DNA of 20,827 nt from NCBI GenBank assembly GCA_945882755.1, contig CAMCWS010000033.1, forward strand, positions 1-20,827. The letters are read 5' to 3'. Position 1 is the first letter of the stretch; each line of letters begins with the position of its first letter. Below the pieces are notes generated by a model. The model saw only the letters and a program-made list of their open reading frames with translations. It searched no databases and was not told the origin of the DNA. Of this stretch, positions 1-8,063 are shown in pieces. Made by a program: the position numbers and the translations under genes. This stretch comes from Bordetella parapertussis. Its GTDB lineage: Bacteria; Pseudomonadota; Gammaproteobacteria; Burkholderiales; Burkholderiaceae_C.

Positions 1-1142
1 TTGGTCTGGCTGCTGAATTTAGGCTCGGGTACTTTCACCGACAACACGCAGCACAAACCTTCGCGCATGTCGTCACCGGTCACCTCAACCTTGGCTTTTT
101 TGGCCAACTCGTGTTCTTCAATGTATTTGTTGATCACCCGCGTCATCGCCGCGCGCAAGCCGGTCAGGTGGGTGCCGCCATCGCGCTGCGGGATGTTGTT
201 GGTGAAGCACAGCACGCTCTCGTTGTAGCTCTCGTTCCATTGCATCGCCACTTCCACACCAATGTGGGTGCCTGGGATGCCACCATAGGTTTCTGCGGGG
301 CGCTCGCCCTCGGCATAAAACGCATTAGGGTGCAAAACTTTTTTACCTGCGTTGATGAACTGTACAAAACCCGCCACGCCACCGGCGCCCGAGTAGTCGT
401 CGTTTTTGCCCGTGCGCTCGTCCATCAAACGGATACGCACACCATTGTTCAAATAGCTGAGTTCGCGCAAACGCTTGCTCAAAATCTCGTAATGGAACTC
501 ATGGTTTTGGATAAAGATGTCGGTGTCGGGCAAAAAATGCACCTCGGTACCGCGTTTGTCGGTGTCGCCGGTGATGCGCATGGGAGATACCTCCACGCCA
601 TCGACCATTTCCAGCAAACGGTTTTGCACAAAGCCTTTGGCAAACTCAATGGTGTGCACCTTGCCTTCGCGGCGCACCACCAAACGCAACCATTTGGACA
701 AGGCGTTCACACAGGACACACCCACGCCGTGCAAACCACCAGACACCTTGTAGCTGTTTTGGTTGAACTTACCACCCGCATGTAGCTCGGTGAGCGCAAT
801 TTCTGAAGCACTGCGCTTGGGCTCATGCTTGTCGTCCATCTTCACGCCGGTAGGGATGCCGCGGCCGTTGTCGGTCACGCTGATGGAGTTATCAGAGTGG
901 ATGGTGACCACGATGTCATCGCAATGACCGGCCAAGGCCTCGTCAATTGAGTTGTCCACCACCTCAAATACCAAATGGTGCAAGCCGGTGCCGTCGGACG
1001 TGTCGCCGATGTACATGCCAGGACGCTTGCGAACGGCCTCCAAACCTTCCAAAATTTGGATGGAACTTTCACCATAGGATTGATCTCCCATGGCTTGCTC
1101 AGGCTTTGCGCCTTCTTCTGGTAATTCTTGTGAGGGATTCAT
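1..1142 (-). CDS. gyrB: DNA gyrase subunit B, N-terminal part (cut by window edge)
   Basis: This is the ATPase subunit of DNA gyrase, which introduces negative supercoils in the cytoplasm together with GyrA. The visible 380 residues begin [16 protein letters not shown] and carry the GHKL ATPase motifs: [10 protein letters not shown] (about residues 60-69), [11 protein letters not shown] (89-99), and the ATP lid with [21 protein letters not shown] (123-143). The last readable residues, [11 protein letters not shown], lie in the transducer region, so the TOPRIM and C-terminal parts are outside the window. I chose the ATG at 1142; it gives a tail of about 20 residues before the conserved [30 protein letters not shown] start. 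A second ATG at residue 18 is a possible alternative. The Shine-Dalgarno sequence is weak. It lies 41 nt downstream of dnaN on the same strand, so the two are probably co-transcribed. Confidence 0.97.
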   Translation of the reverse strand, partial: MNPSQELPEEGAKPEQAMGDQSYGESSIQILEGLEAVRKRPGMYIGDTSDGTGLHHLVFEVVDNSIDEALAGHCDDIVVTIHSDNSISVTDNGRGIPTGVKMDDKHEPKRSASEIALTELHAGGKFNQNSYKVSGGLHGVGVSCVNALSKWLRLVVRREGKVHTIEFAKGFVQNRLLEMVDGVEVSPMRITGDTDKRGTEVHFLPDTDIFIQNHEFHYEILSKRLRELSYLNNGVRIRLMDERTGKNDDYSGAGGVAGFVQFINAGKKVLHPNAFYAEGERPAETYGGIPGTHIGVEVAMQWNESYNESVLCFTNNIPQRDGGTHLTGLRAAMTRVINKYIEEHELAKKAKVEVTGDDMREGLCCVLSVKVPEPKFSSQT

Positions 1143-1183
1143 AACTCAATTCACTGTGCAAACAGCACAAAAGGGGTAACGCA

Positions 1184-2290
1184 TTAAATACGCATGGGCA
1201 TGACAACGTACTTGAAATTGGGGTTTTCAGCCATGGTGACCAAAACAGAGCTGTTGGAATCAGCCAGGTCCATGCGGACCATGTCTTGGGACATATTGGT
1301 CAGTACATCAATCAAGTACGTGACGTTAAAACCAATTTCGATGCTGTCACCGTTGTAATCAATTTCAAGTTCATCAACCGCTTCTTCTTGCTCAGCGTTA
1401 CTGGCCGCAACACGCAACAGACCGGTTTCAAGGTTAATGCGAACACCTTTGAATTTATCGCTGGTCAAAATCGCGGTTCGTTGCAGCGTATTGAGCAAAG
1501 ACACACGGCCGAGCGTCACTGAATTTTTATGGTTCTTAGGAATGACGCGGTTGTAATCGGGGAATTTTCCTTCAACCAACTTCGTCACGAATTCCTTGCC
1601 TTCAAATTTAAACTTGGCTTGGTTGTTGGCAAATTGCATATCGATCATGCCTTCTTTGTCGCTGAGCAAACGCAACAATTCCAACACCGTCTTGCGCGGC
1701 AAAATCACCTCTTGTTTAGGTACTTCCACCTCCAATGTTGCCGACGTGTAAGCCAAGCGATGGCCATCGGTAGCCACCAAACTGAGCTGTTTACCTTCAG
1801 CCACAAACAAAATACCGTTGAGGTAATAACGGATATCGTGAACCGCCATGGCAAAAGACACCTGATGTAAAAGCTCTTTCAAGGTCTTTTGCGGAATACT
1901 GAACATCGGCCCAAAGCTGGGTGACTCCTGCACCAAAGGGAAGTCTTCAGCAGGCAATGTTTGCAAAGTGAATCGACTCTTGCCGCTTTTGAGGATCAAC
2001 TTGCTTTGCTGCGACTCAAGGCTGACCGTTTGGTCACTGGGCATGGAACGCAAAATGTCCATGAGTTTTCGCGCACCAACGGTGGTTGTGAAATTGGCGT
2101 TATCACCTCCCAAATCAGCTTCGGTACGAATTTGGATTTCCAAATCACTGCTGGTGAGCTGAACCGATTGCGGTGTTTTTTGAATCATCACATTGGCCAA
2201 AATCGGCAAGGTGTGACGCCTTTCAACAATACCCACTACCGATTGCAAAGCAGCAACAATGTTTTCTTGACTCGCCTTCAAAACAATCAT
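1184..2290 (-). CDS. dnaN: DNA polymerase III beta subunit (sliding clamp)
   Basis: This is the ring-shaped processivity clamp of the replicative polymerase. The product is 368 residues, the normal length for DnaN, starting MIVLKASQENIVAALQSV. Family features include ERRHTLPILANV near residues 23-34, TDGHRLAYT near the middle, and the C-terminal YVVMPMRI ending. I chose the ATG at 2290 because the family begins at this point and AGAGGA lies four bases upstream. The frame stays open back to a TTG at 2323, but that would add an unlikely charged extension (KYKEIKEEDD). It sits between dnaA (243 nt spacer) and gyrB (41 nt gap), the classic replication-initiation cluster. DnaN is probably read both from the dnaA promoter and from a promoter in the spacer. 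Confidence 0.97.
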   Translation of the reverse strand: MIVLKASQENIVAALQSVVGIVERRHTLPILANVMIQKTPQSVQLTSSDLEIQIRTEADLGGDNANFTTTVGARKLMDILRSMPSDQTVSLESQQSKLILKSGKSRFTLQTLPAEDFPLVQESPSFGPMFSIPQKTLKELLHQVSFAMAVHDIRYYLNGILFVAEGKQLSLVATDGHRLAYTSATLEVEVPKQEVILPRKTVLELLRLLSDKEGMIDMQFANNQAKFKFEGKEFVTKLVEGKFPDYNRVIPKNHKNSVTLGRVSLLNTLQRTAILTSDKFKGVRINLETGLLRVAASNAEQEEAVDELEIDYNGDSIEIGFNVTYLIDVLTNMSQDMVRMDLADSNSSVLVTMAENPNFKYVVMPMRI

Positions 2291-2354
2291 GTCATCCTCT
2301 TCTTTAATTTCTTTATATTTCAATAGTGGTAGTAGATAAGGGCCATCAACTTCT

Positions 2355-2375
2355 GTGGAAAAACGTATTTTCCAC
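2355..2375. repeat. 8-bp perfect inverted repeat, GTGGAAAA / TTTTCCAC
   Basis: The arms at 2355-2362 and 2368-2375 are perfect inverted copies separated by ACGTA. With one flanking base the left arm reads TGTGGAAAA, one mismatch from the consensus DnaA box. The right arm reads TTTTCCACT, two mismatches. The pair could be opposed weak DnaA sites or a hairpin in the dnaN leader. Confidence 0.6.
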
Positions 2376-2471
2376 TTTTATTTCAACAACTTGATGACCA
2401 GAAAACCATGTGTGAAACCGGTACCAAAGGTGCATCACCAAAAGGGATAACTTTTGGAAATCGCCATGCCC

Positions 2472-2480
2472 TGTGGATAA
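2472..2480 (-). promoter_or_regulatory. Perfect DnaA box
   Basis: TGTGGATAA is the exact reverse complement of the consensus TTATCCACA. Its right end lies inside the 16-bp palindrome ATAACCCATGGGTTAT (2477-2492). Confidence 0.8.
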
Positions 2481-2492
2481 CCCATGGGTTAT
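2477..2492. repeat. 16-bp perfect palindrome in the dnaA-dnaN spacer
   Basis: ATAACCCATGGGTTAT equals its own reverse complement at every base. It overlaps the DnaA box at 2472-2480 by four bases. The role is unknown; it might bind a dimeric regulator of initiation or be a structural part of the origin. Confidence 0.6.
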
Positions 2493-2533
2493 GCGGAAAC
2501 TGTGCACAGGGTTTGCAGGGTAAGCCAATGGTT

Positions 2534-3946
2534 TTATCCTTTGAGTGTTTGTTCAAGTACATGCAGTTGCTGATTGAGGTCACTCAGCGTTTGCCGTTCC
2601 GCAGAAATTTTGCGAACTGCGTGCAAAACCGTGGTGTGGTCTCGGCCCCCAAACAACTCACCAATTTCCGGCAGGCTTTTTTGGGTCAATTCTTTGGCGA
2701 GATACATGGCAATTTGTCGTGGTCTGGCAATCGAGGCTGGGCGCTTCTTGGAATACATGTCCGCGACTTTGATTTTGTAATAGTCTGCAACGGTTTTTTG
2801 GATATTTTCAACCGAAATTTGGCGGTTTTGGATGGACAGCAAGTCACGCAGTGCGTCTCTGGCGAGTTGAATAGAAACTTCTTTTTGGTTAAAGCGCGAA
2901 TACGCCAGTATTTTACGCAACGCACCTTCTAACTCGCGAACATTGGAGCGAACATTCTTTGCCACAAAAAATGCGACTTCTTCAGGCATTTCAGCACCTT
3001 CGTTGCGTGCCTTGGCAATCAAAATAGCCACTCGCATTTCCAACTCGGGAGGTTCAATCGCAACCGTTAAACCGGAGTCAAAACGTGAAACCAGGCGCTC
3101 GTGAATGTCTGTCAAGCCTTTGGGATAGGTGTCACTTGTCATCACGATGTGAGATTTTTTGGTAAGCAAGGCCTCAAAAGCGTTGAAAAACTCCTCTTGC
3201 GTGCGGTCTTTATTGGCAAAAAACTGGACATCATCGATCAGCAGCAAATCCAGCGAGTGGTAGTACTGTTTGAACTCATCAAAGGTTTTGCGTTGATAGG
3301 CCTTGACCACATCAGAGACAAATTGCTCGGCATGTATGTACAAAACCTTGGCGTCTGGACGGTTGACCAGCAATTGGTTACCTACGGCGTGCATCAAATG
3401 GGTTTTGCCCAAACCCACACCGCCATAAATAAACAAGGGGTTGTAAAGCTGACCGGGCACATTGGCCACATGCATCGCCGCGGCACGGGCCATGCGGTTG
3501 GCCGTGCCTTCAACCAAATTGTCAAAGCACAGACTGGTGTTGATGCGGTTTTTGAATGACTGCAAACCCGTATCAGCTGCAGTGCCTGCAGAGGGCGAAA
3601 GGTCTTCTGGCTCACTCAGAATGCGCGTCACCATAGGCCGCACAGGGGCTTCTTTGGGGGCCAATAAAAAATCGATCTGTATGGCCTGCCCATAGAGTTG
3701 TTGTAGCAGTGCTGCTAAACGGCCAGCATATTGCGCTCGAATCCAGTCAAGCTTGAAACGGTTCGCCACTTCGATATGAATACGAGAAAAATCCTCAGAA
3801 AGAGAGGCGTTCAGGGGCTTTATCCATGTGTTGAACTGCTGTTCGGGTAATTCTTGCGCCAATTGCTCTACACAGGCTTGCCACAAAGCCTGTCCTGCAT
3901 CAGGACTTGGCGTGGTCGTACCATGGGTAGGGGGGGTATTGTTCAA
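2534..3946 (-). CDS. dnaA: Chromosomal replication initiator protein DnaA
   Basis: DnaA is an AAA+ ATPase that binds DnaA boxes, melts the origin and loads DnaB helicase. The product is 470 residues. Domain I includes [22 protein letters not shown] (about 21-42), followed by a short variable linker. Walker A is GGVGLGKT (175-182), Walker B is [10 protein letters not shown], and the arginine-finger segment is ERLVSRFD. The domain IV DnaA-box-binding signature is [15 protein letters not shown] near the C terminus. No ATG exists in frame: the nearest upstream ATG (3951) is out of frame and stops after two codons. A TTG at 3946 is therefore the best start; a TTG at about residue 21 is possible but would cut into domain I. 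Two perfect DnaA boxes just upstream suggest the usual autoregulation. Confidence 0.97.
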   Translation of the reverse strand: MNNTPPTHGTTTPSPDAGQALWQACVEQLAQELPEQQFNTWIKPLNASLSEDFSRIHIEVANRFKLDWIRAQYAGRLAALLQQLYGQAIQIDFLLAPKEAPVRPMVTRILSEPEDLSPSAGTAADTGLQSFKNRINTSLCFDNLVEGTANRMARAAAMHVANVPGQLYNPLFIYGGVGLGKTHLMHAVGNQLLVNRPDAKVLYIHAEQFVSDVVKAYQRKTFDEFKQYYHSLDLLLIDDVQFFANKDRTQEEFFNAFEALLTKKSHIVMTSDTYPKGLTDIHERLVSRFDSGLTVAIEPPELEMRVAILIAKARNEGAEMPEEVAFFVAKNVRSNVRELEGALRKILAYSRFNQKEVSIQLARDALRDLLSIQNRQISVENIQKTVADYYKIKVADMYSKKRPASIARPRQIAMYLAKELTQKSLPEIGELFGGRDHTTVLHAVRKISAERQTLSDLNQQLHVLEQTLKG

Positions 3947-3959
3947 AGCATGACCATTC

Positions 3960-3968
3960 TGTGGATAA
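3960..3968 (-). promoter_or_regulatory. Perfect DnaA box (5' leader of dnaA)
   Basis: TGTGGATAA, an exact match to the consensus on the minus strand, lies 13 bases upstream of the dnaA start codon. DnaA bound here could repress its own gene. Confidence 0.8.
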
Positions 3969-3973
3969 GCTTT

Positions 3974-4004
3974 ATTTTAAGGGCGTCTGAGGCTGGTTTA
4001 TCAA
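3974..4004 (-). promoter_or_regulatory. Possible dnaA promoter
   Basis: On the minus strand TTGATA (3999-4004) and TAAAAT (3974-3979) each match sigma-70 hexamers at five of six bases. The spacer is 19 bases, longer than ideal. The DnaA box at 4009-4017 lies directly upstream of the -35 and the one at 3960-3968 directly downstream of the -10, which would suit autorepression. Confidence 0.35.
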
Positions 4005-4008
4005 AAAT

Positions 4009-4017
4009 TTATCCACA
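4009..4017 (+). promoter_or_regulatory. Perfect DnaA box (upstream of dnaA)
   Basis: TTATCCACA on the plus strand is an exact consensus match. It faces the box at 3960-3968 across an AT-rich stretch of about 40 bases. Confidence 0.8.
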
Positions 4018-4053
4018 GAACCTCAAAAAAACTATTTGGGATACCCCTTACTT

Positions 4054-4077
4054 CAAGCTTTGCATGAAGAAAGCTTG
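4054..4077. repeat. 8-bp perfect inverted repeat before rpmH
   Basis: CAAGCTTT (4054-4061) and AAAGCTTG (4070-4077) are perfect inverted copies around an 8-base loop. There is no T-run after it on either strand, so it is not a typical terminator. Its right arm overlaps the proposed -35 of the rpmH promoter, so it may instead be an operator or origin structure. Confidence 0.45.
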
Positions 4078-4103
4078 GTGATGACCTCTATTTGAGGGAT
4101 AAT
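4075..4103 (+). promoter_or_regulatory. Likely promoter of rpmH-rnpA-yidD-yidC
   Basis: GATAAT at 4098-4103 matches the -10 consensus at five of six bases. A weak -35, TTGGTG, lies at 4075-4080 with a 17-base spacer. The -10 lies 33 bases before the rpmH start codon. Confidence 0.5.
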
Positions 4104-4136
4104 CTTAGGTTCCCCATATGCATTTGGCTAGTTCAC

Positions 4137-4271
4137 ATGAAACGCACATACCAACCTTCTAAAACACGTCGCGCTCGCACCCATGGCTTTTTGGTGCGCA
4201 TGAAAACCCGCGGAGGACGCGCTGTTATCAATGCTCGTCGCGCCAAAGGTCGCAAACGCTTGGCTGTTTAA
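4137..4271 (+). CDS. rpmH: 50S ribosomal protein L34
   Basis: L34 is a very short, highly basic protein of the large ribosomal subunit. The 44-residue product starts [18 protein letters not shown] and ends [12 protein letters not shown], with the standard family length and sequence throughout. The ATG at 4137 is the only sensible start; no good Shine-Dalgarno sequence precedes it. It is the first gene of the conserved rpmH-rnpA-yidD-yidC cluster beside the origin. Confidence 0.98.
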   Translation: MKRTYQPSKTRRARTHGFLVRMKTRGGRAVINARRAKGRKRLAV

Positions 4272-4310
4272 GCGACTGCATTTAGGCTTTAGAGCCACTT
4301 GCCTTGCCAC

Positions 4311-4673
4311 GTGGACAAACTGACCCTGCGCGCAGACTTTGATGCAGTCATGGCTGCGGGTGTCGTCGCTCGGACTTCGCATTTCGCATTGCACCAACAA
4401 TCCCAGACGGCGACGAGTCGCATTGGCGCAGTTGTGCCCAAACGATGGGCGCGTAAAGCGGTCACACGAAATTTGATTAAACGACAAATATATGCTTTGG
4501 TTCGTGAGCCGTGGACAACAAACCTGCCCTGGGCTGACCGTGTCATCCGCTTGCGAAAAACGTTTGATAACAAACTCTTCATCAGCGCTAGCTCCGAAAA
4601 CCTGCGCCGAGCCATCAGGTCTGAACTGCATCAGCTGATGGATCAGTTGATGAGAACGGGTGTTGCACCATGA
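4311..4673 (+). CDS. rnpA: Ribonuclease P protein component
   Basis: RnpA is the small basic protein that binds the catalytic RNase P RNA and helps it recognise precursor tRNA. The RNR motif is plain in PKRWARKAVTRNLIKRQIY, about residues 45-63. No ATG precedes the conserved region. I chose the GTG at 4311, which gives MDKLTLRADFDAVMAAGVV, close to the usual start of Burkholderiales homologues, and 120 residues. A TTG at 4299 would add four residues; a stop at 4290 excludes anything longer. Neither start has a clear Shine-Dalgarno sequence. The stop overlaps the yidD start as ATGA, implying translational coupling. Confidence 0.95.
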   Translation: MDKLTLRADFDAVMAAGVVARTSHFALHQQSQTATSRIGAVVPKRWARKAVTRNLIKRQIYALVREPWTTNLPWADRVIRLRKTFDNKLFISASSENLRRAIRSELHQLMDQLMRTGVAP

Positions 4674-4942
4674 TCCAAAAGCTGCTCATTCTCTTGGTCA
4701 AGGGCTATCGCTTCATTCTCAGCCCTTGGCTTGGCTCGTCCTGTCGCTTCACACCAACTTGTTCAGCGTATGCCTTAGAAGCTCTAGAAATCCACGGCGC
4801 AGCAAAAGGTAGTTACCTGACCTTGCGCCGTTTAAGCCGTTGCCATCCGTGGTGCGCGGGAGGACACGATGTTGTGCCTCAGCCGCTAAGGACCAAAACC
4901 CCCTCTTCATCCACATCGCCTTCGATTGCAGACACACCATGA
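4670..4942 (+). CDS. yidD: Membrane protein insertion efficiency factor YidD
   Basis: YidD is a small membrane-associated protein that assists YidC-dependent insertion of inner-membrane proteins. The 90-residue product has an amphipathic start (MIQKLLILLVKGYRFILSPW) and the conserved core SSCRFTPTCSAYALEAL. The cysteine-histidine motif RCHPWCAGGHDVVP lies near residues 57-70. The CAGGHD variant is typical of betaproteobacteria. It overlaps rnpA at its start (ATGA) and yidC at its end (ATGA), so the three genes look translationally coupled. Confidence 0.96.
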   Translation: MIQKLLILLVKGYRFILSPWLGSSCRFTPTCSAYALEALEIHGAAKGSYLTLRRLSRCHPWCAGGHDVVPQPLRTKTPSSSTSPSIADTP

Positions 4943-6594
4943 ACGATATTCGCCGCACCATTCTTTGGGTTGTTTTTGGGTTTTCTTTGGTGATGCTGTG
5001 GGATCAATGGCAATTGCATAACGGCAACAAACCTACCTTTTTTCCAACAGCAACACCACCAGTTGTTGCCGCGGATTCATCACAAACAAACGACCCACCC
5101 AATCCAGTTAGCCAAACTGTCGCCTCTTTACCCTTAGATAGCGCACCAGATGCAAACCAAGCTAAAGCCGAAATAATCGAAGTAAAGACCAATTTATTAA
5201 ATCTGCGTTTTGACACGCAGGGTGCAAGTTTGATTTATGCGGAGTTGCTCAAACACAAAGACGTTCTGCGACCTGACAGCAATGTCACCTTGTTCGATAA
5301 CTCCAAAGAACGTGTTTATTTAGCGCAAACCGGTTTGGTGGGCGGACCCGCCGGAGTAAGCTGGCCCACCCACAAAAGCCTCATGCGCTTGACCAGCCCC
5401 AGCAGCTTTAAGGATGGTGAAGACAGCTTGGTCTTGCGATTCGAGTCCGAAACACTCGGTGGCGTCAAGCTCATCAAAAGCTATACCGTTCATAAAAACA
5501 GTTATGTGCTTTCTGTTCAACATGAAATACTGAACCTGTCAGGTGAAACCATTTCACCTCAAATCTATGTTCAGTTGGTAAGAGATGGCAACAAACTTGA
5601 GGGTGAGTCAGCTTTTTATTCAACCTTCACCGGCCCTGCGGTCTTCACCAACAGCAAAAAATACCAAAAAATTGAGTTCTCCGATATTGAGAAGAACAAA
5701 GCTGAATTTGAAAAAAAATCGGACTTAGGCTTTGTGGCGATGGTGCAGCATTACTTTGCGTCAGCTTGGTTAATGGACGATGCACAAACGCGTGATTTGT
5801 ATGCGCGCAAGATTGACACGAACTTGTACTCGGTGGGCATGGTTGCACCTTTACCTGCTTTGGCCAATGAGAGTAAACAAATCCACCAAACACGTTTGTT
5901 TGTGGGTCCTCAGGAAGAAAAACTGTTAGAGGGCTTGTACCCGGGGCTGGAGTTGGTCAAAGACTACGGTTGGCTCACCATACTGGCCAAGCCCCTTTAC
6001 TGGTTACTAGATGAGTTGTACAGCTATATTGGCAATTGGGGGTGGTCTATTGTTGCTTTGGTGGTGGTTTTGAAAATCGCCTTTTTCTGGCTCAATTCTC
6101 AGGCTTACAAAAGCATGGGGAAAATGAAAGCCATCAACCCCAAGATCATGGAAATGCGGGAGCGTTTGAAAGACAACCCACAGCAAATGCAAATGGAAAT
6201 GATGAAAATTTACCGCGAGGAGAAAGTCAACCCATTAGGGGGTTGCTTGCCTATTGCGGTGCAAATCCCCTTCTTCATTGCCCTGTACTGGGTGCTGTTG
6301 TCTTCGGTTGAAATGCGCAATGCACCGTGGGTCGGATGGGTGCAAGACTTGGCAGCACCTGATCCTTGGTTTATCTTGCCGTTACTGATGACCTTGACTT
6401 CACTTTTGCAAACTTGGTTGAATCCTACGCCGCCAGACCCGATTCAAGCCAAGCTGATGTGGATGATGCCTTTGGCCTTTAGCGTCATGTTTTTCTTCTT
6501 CCCTTCAGGCCTGGTCTTGTATTGGTTGTCAAACAATATTTTGTCTATCGCCCAGCAATGGATGATCAATAAGCAGCTTGGCGTTCTTCATTGA
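4939..6594 (+). CDS. yidC: Membrane protein insertase YidC/Oxa1
   Basis: YidC inserts and folds inner-membrane proteins, alone or with SecYEG. The 551-residue product starts MNDIRRTILWVVFGFSLVML, giving TM1 directly after the start. A low-complexity linker and a large periplasmic beta-sandwich domain follow (about residues 65-345). The conserved insertase core contains GNWGWSIVALVVVLKI (TM2), AYKSMGKMKAINPKI, EKVNPLGGCLPIAVQIPFF (TM3) and FFFPSGLVLYWLSNN (TM5). The ATG at 4939 overlaps the yidD stop as ATGA; an upstream in-frame ATG at 4840 would add 33 residues read from inside yidD and is rejected. The groove arginine of E. coli TM2 (VRGIMYPL) is lysine here (LKIAFFWL), which keeps the positive charge. 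Confidence 0.97.
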   Translation: MNDIRRTILWVVFGFSLVMLWDQWQLHNGNKPTFFPTATPPVVAADSSQTNDPPNPVSQTVASLPLDSAPDANQAKAEIIEVKTNLLNLRFDTQGASLIYAELLKHKDVLRPDSNVTLFDNSKERVYLAQTGLVGGPAGVSWPTHKSLMRLTSPSSFKDGEDSLVLRFESETLGGVKLIKSYTVHKNSYVLSVQHEILNLSGETISPQIYVQLVRDGNKLEGESAFYSTFTGPAVFTNSKKYQKIEFSDIEKNKAEFEKKSDLGFVAMVQHYFASAWLMDDAQTRDLYARKIDTNLYSVGMVAPLPALANESKQIHQTRLFVGPQEEKLLEGLYPGLELVKDYGWLTILAKPLYWLLDELYSYIGNWGWSIVALVVVLKIAFFWLNSQAYKSMGKMKAINPKIMEMRERLKDNPQQMQMEMMKIYREEKVNPLGGCLPIAVQIPFFIALYWVLLSSVEMRNAPWVGWVQDLAAPDPWFILPLLMTLTSLLQTWLNPTPPDPIQAKLMWMMPLAFSVMFFFFPSGLVLYWLSNNILSIAQQWMINKQLGVLH

Positions 6595-6630
6595 ATGAGT
6601 GCGCACAAGCGGCTCCACTTGACTTAACAC

Positions 6631-8043
6631 ATGCTTAGCGAACGCGATGCGCCTATCATCGCGGTGGCCACGCCACCTGGCAAAGGCGCGGTCGGCATCG
6701 TGCGCATCAGTGGCAAAGACCTGCGTACTTTTGCCGACGCTTTGTGTCGACAAAACTTAGAGCCCAGGCGTGCCTATTTAACGGCTATTCTTGATGAACA
6801 TGGGCAAACCGTAGACCAGGTTTTGGCGCTGTTTTTCCCCGCGCCTCACAGCTACACCGGTGAAGATGTTTTAGAGCTGCAAGGCCACGGAGGCCCCGTC
6901 GTCTTGTCCATGTTGGTAGAACATTGCTTGGCTTTTGCCCGCAGGCAAAACGGCGGTCTAGCAGGCTTGCGGCTGGCCCAGCCAGGGGAATTTACGCAAC
7001 GTGCTTACCTCAATCAAAAAATGGACTTAGCCCAAGCCGAGGCGGTATCGGATGTGATTGACGCCCAAACCCAGGCGGCAGTTCGAGGCGCAGGTCGCTC
7101 TCTGGTGGGCGCTTTCTCTAAACAAGTTGAAAAACTGCAAGAACAGTTACTGCGGTTGCGTATGTTGGTGGAAGCCAGTTTGGATTTTCCGGAAGAGGAC
7201 ATCGACTTTGTGACCCAAGCTGATGTCGCCGGACAACTGCGGGCCATGCAGGAAGAAACCCGTTTGTTGTGCGTGAAAACACGCCAAGGCGCTTTGTTGC
7301 GAGACGGCATGAAATTGGTGATTGCTGGCCAACCCAATGCGGGAAAAAGCTCTTTGCTCAACGCCTTGACCGGACAAGACACGGCGATTGTCACGCCCGT
7401 GGCCGGCACCACCCGCGATGTCTTGACACAAACCATTTCGATAGAAGGGGTGCCGATACATGTGGTGGATACCGCCGGTTTGCGGGACACGCAAAGTGTT
7501 GACGAGGTGGAAAAAATAGGCATCGAGCGGGCATGGGCACAGGTGAAAGACGCCGATGTACTGCTGCTGTTACACGACTTGAGCCGCGGCACTGATGCGG
7601 CGTATAAAGCACGTCAAACAGCATTGACCGAGCAGATACTGCAGCAAAAAAACAGCCATAGCCCGTTGCTGCATGTGTTCAATAAAACAGACTTGGTGAC
7701 AGCCGTTCATGAATCTATAGGGCAGCAAGCCGAGATGTGTATTTCTGCCAAGACTGGCCAAGGTCTGCAAGAGCTACGTGTCAGTTTGCTGCAAAGCGTG
7801 GGGTGGCAAGCTGAGCATCAAGAAGGTGTGTTTTCTGCGCGGCAAAGACATGTGAATGCCTTGGAGCAAGTTCACTTACACACAGCACAAGCCCTTGGCG
7901 TACTGCAAACACCCAGCCCCGCATTGGACTTGTTGGCAGAGGAGTTGCGTTGTGCCCAGCAACAGCTCTCTTGCCTCACAGGTGCGATGAGTGCGGATGA
8001 TCTGCTGGGCGAAATCTTTTCGCGTTTTTGCATAGGCAAATAG
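6631..8043 (+). CDS. mnmE: tRNA uridine-5-carboxymethylaminomethyl(34) GTPase MnmE
   Basis: MnmE works with MnmG to modify the wobble uridine of certain tRNAs, using GTP and a folate donor. The 470-residue product has the N-terminal formyl-THF-binding domain (RDAPIIAVATPPGKGAVGIVR, then HGGPVV). The helical domain encloses the G domain, with P-loop GQPNAGKSS (about 233-241), G3 DTAGLRD (about 280-286) and G4 NKTDL (about 351-355). The protein ends in FCIGK, carrying the conserved C-terminal cysteine motif. The ATG at 6631 has no clear Shine-Dalgarno sequence. It follows yidC by 36 nt on the same strand, and kdsD starts 20 nt after its stop. Confidence 0.97.
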   Translation: MLSERDAPIIAVATPPGKGAVGIVRISGKDLRTFADALCRQNLEPRRAYLTAILDEHGQTVDQVLALFFPAPHSYTGEDVLELQGHGGPVVLSMLVEHCLAFARRQNGGLAGLRLAQPGEFTQRAYLNQKMDLAQAEAVSDVIDAQTQAAVRGAGRSLVGAFSKQVEKLQEQLLRLRMLVEASLDFPEEDIDFVTQADVAGQLRAMQEETRLLCVKTRQGALLRDGMKLVIAGQPNAGKSSLLNALTGQDTAIVTPVAGTTRDVLTQTISIEGVPIHVVDTAGLRDTQSVDEVEKIGIERAWAQVKDADVLLLLHDLSRGTDAAYKARQTALTEQILQQKNSHSPLLHVFNKTDLVTAVHESIGQQAEMCISAKTGQGLQELRVSLLQSVGWQAEHQEGVFSARQRHVNALEQVHLHTAQALGVLQTPSPALDLLAEELRCAQQQLSCLTGAMSADDLLGEIFSRFCIGK

Positions 8044-8063
8044 CCCACCGCATAATCACCACC

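Larger units (their letters stand above)
2291..2533. other. dnaA-dnaN spacer with DnaA boxes and palindromes; possible part of oriC
   Basis: This 243-base spacer is unusually rich in structure. It contains one perfect DnaA box (TGTGGATAA, 2472-2480) and a one-mismatch box (TGTGGAAAA, 2354-2362) that forms one arm of a hairpin. A 7-bp inverted repeat at 2438-2457 has GGATAA as its loop. A 16-bp perfect palindrome (2477-2492) overlaps the perfect box, and a 10-bp palindrome CTGTGCACAG lies at 2500-2509. Some bacteria, such as Pseudomonas, carry DnaA boxes on both sides of dnaA. Whether this spacer is the origin itself, a second element, or a dnaN regulatory region cannot be settled by reading. 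Confidence 0.5.
3947..4136. other. dnaA-rpmH divergent intergenic region, candidate chromosome origin (oriC)
   Basis: This 190-base region separates the minus-strand dnaA-dnaN-gyrB genes from the plus-strand rpmH-rnpA-yidD-yidC genes, so transcription diverges from it in the way expected at an origin. It carries two perfect DnaA boxes in opposite orientation (3960-3968 and 4009-4017). AT-rich runs lie between and beside them (3971-3980, 3998-4012, 4024-4035). The same interval must also hold the dnaA and rpmH promoters. Only two perfect boxes were found here, fewer than many origins have, so the functional origin may be shared with or moved to the dnaA-dnaN spacer. Confidence 0.55.

Noticed and set aside
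111..785. 224-codon plus-strand open frame
   Set aside because: It is antisense to the conserved gyrB ATPase region and has no family signature; the gyrB frame explains the sequence.
4128..4631. 167-codon minus-strand open frame over rpmH and rnpA
   Set aside because: It is antisense to two certain genes, has no recognisable domain, and has no initiation signal.
4840..4938. 33-residue N-terminal extension of yidC
   Set aside because: It is read from within yidD in another frame and would put a polar tail before TM1; the ATG at 4939 gives the normal YidC start.
7014..7592. 192-codon minus-strand open frame inside mnmE
   Set aside because: It lies antisense to the MnmE helical and G domains and has Ser/Arg/Cys-rich, shadow-like composition.
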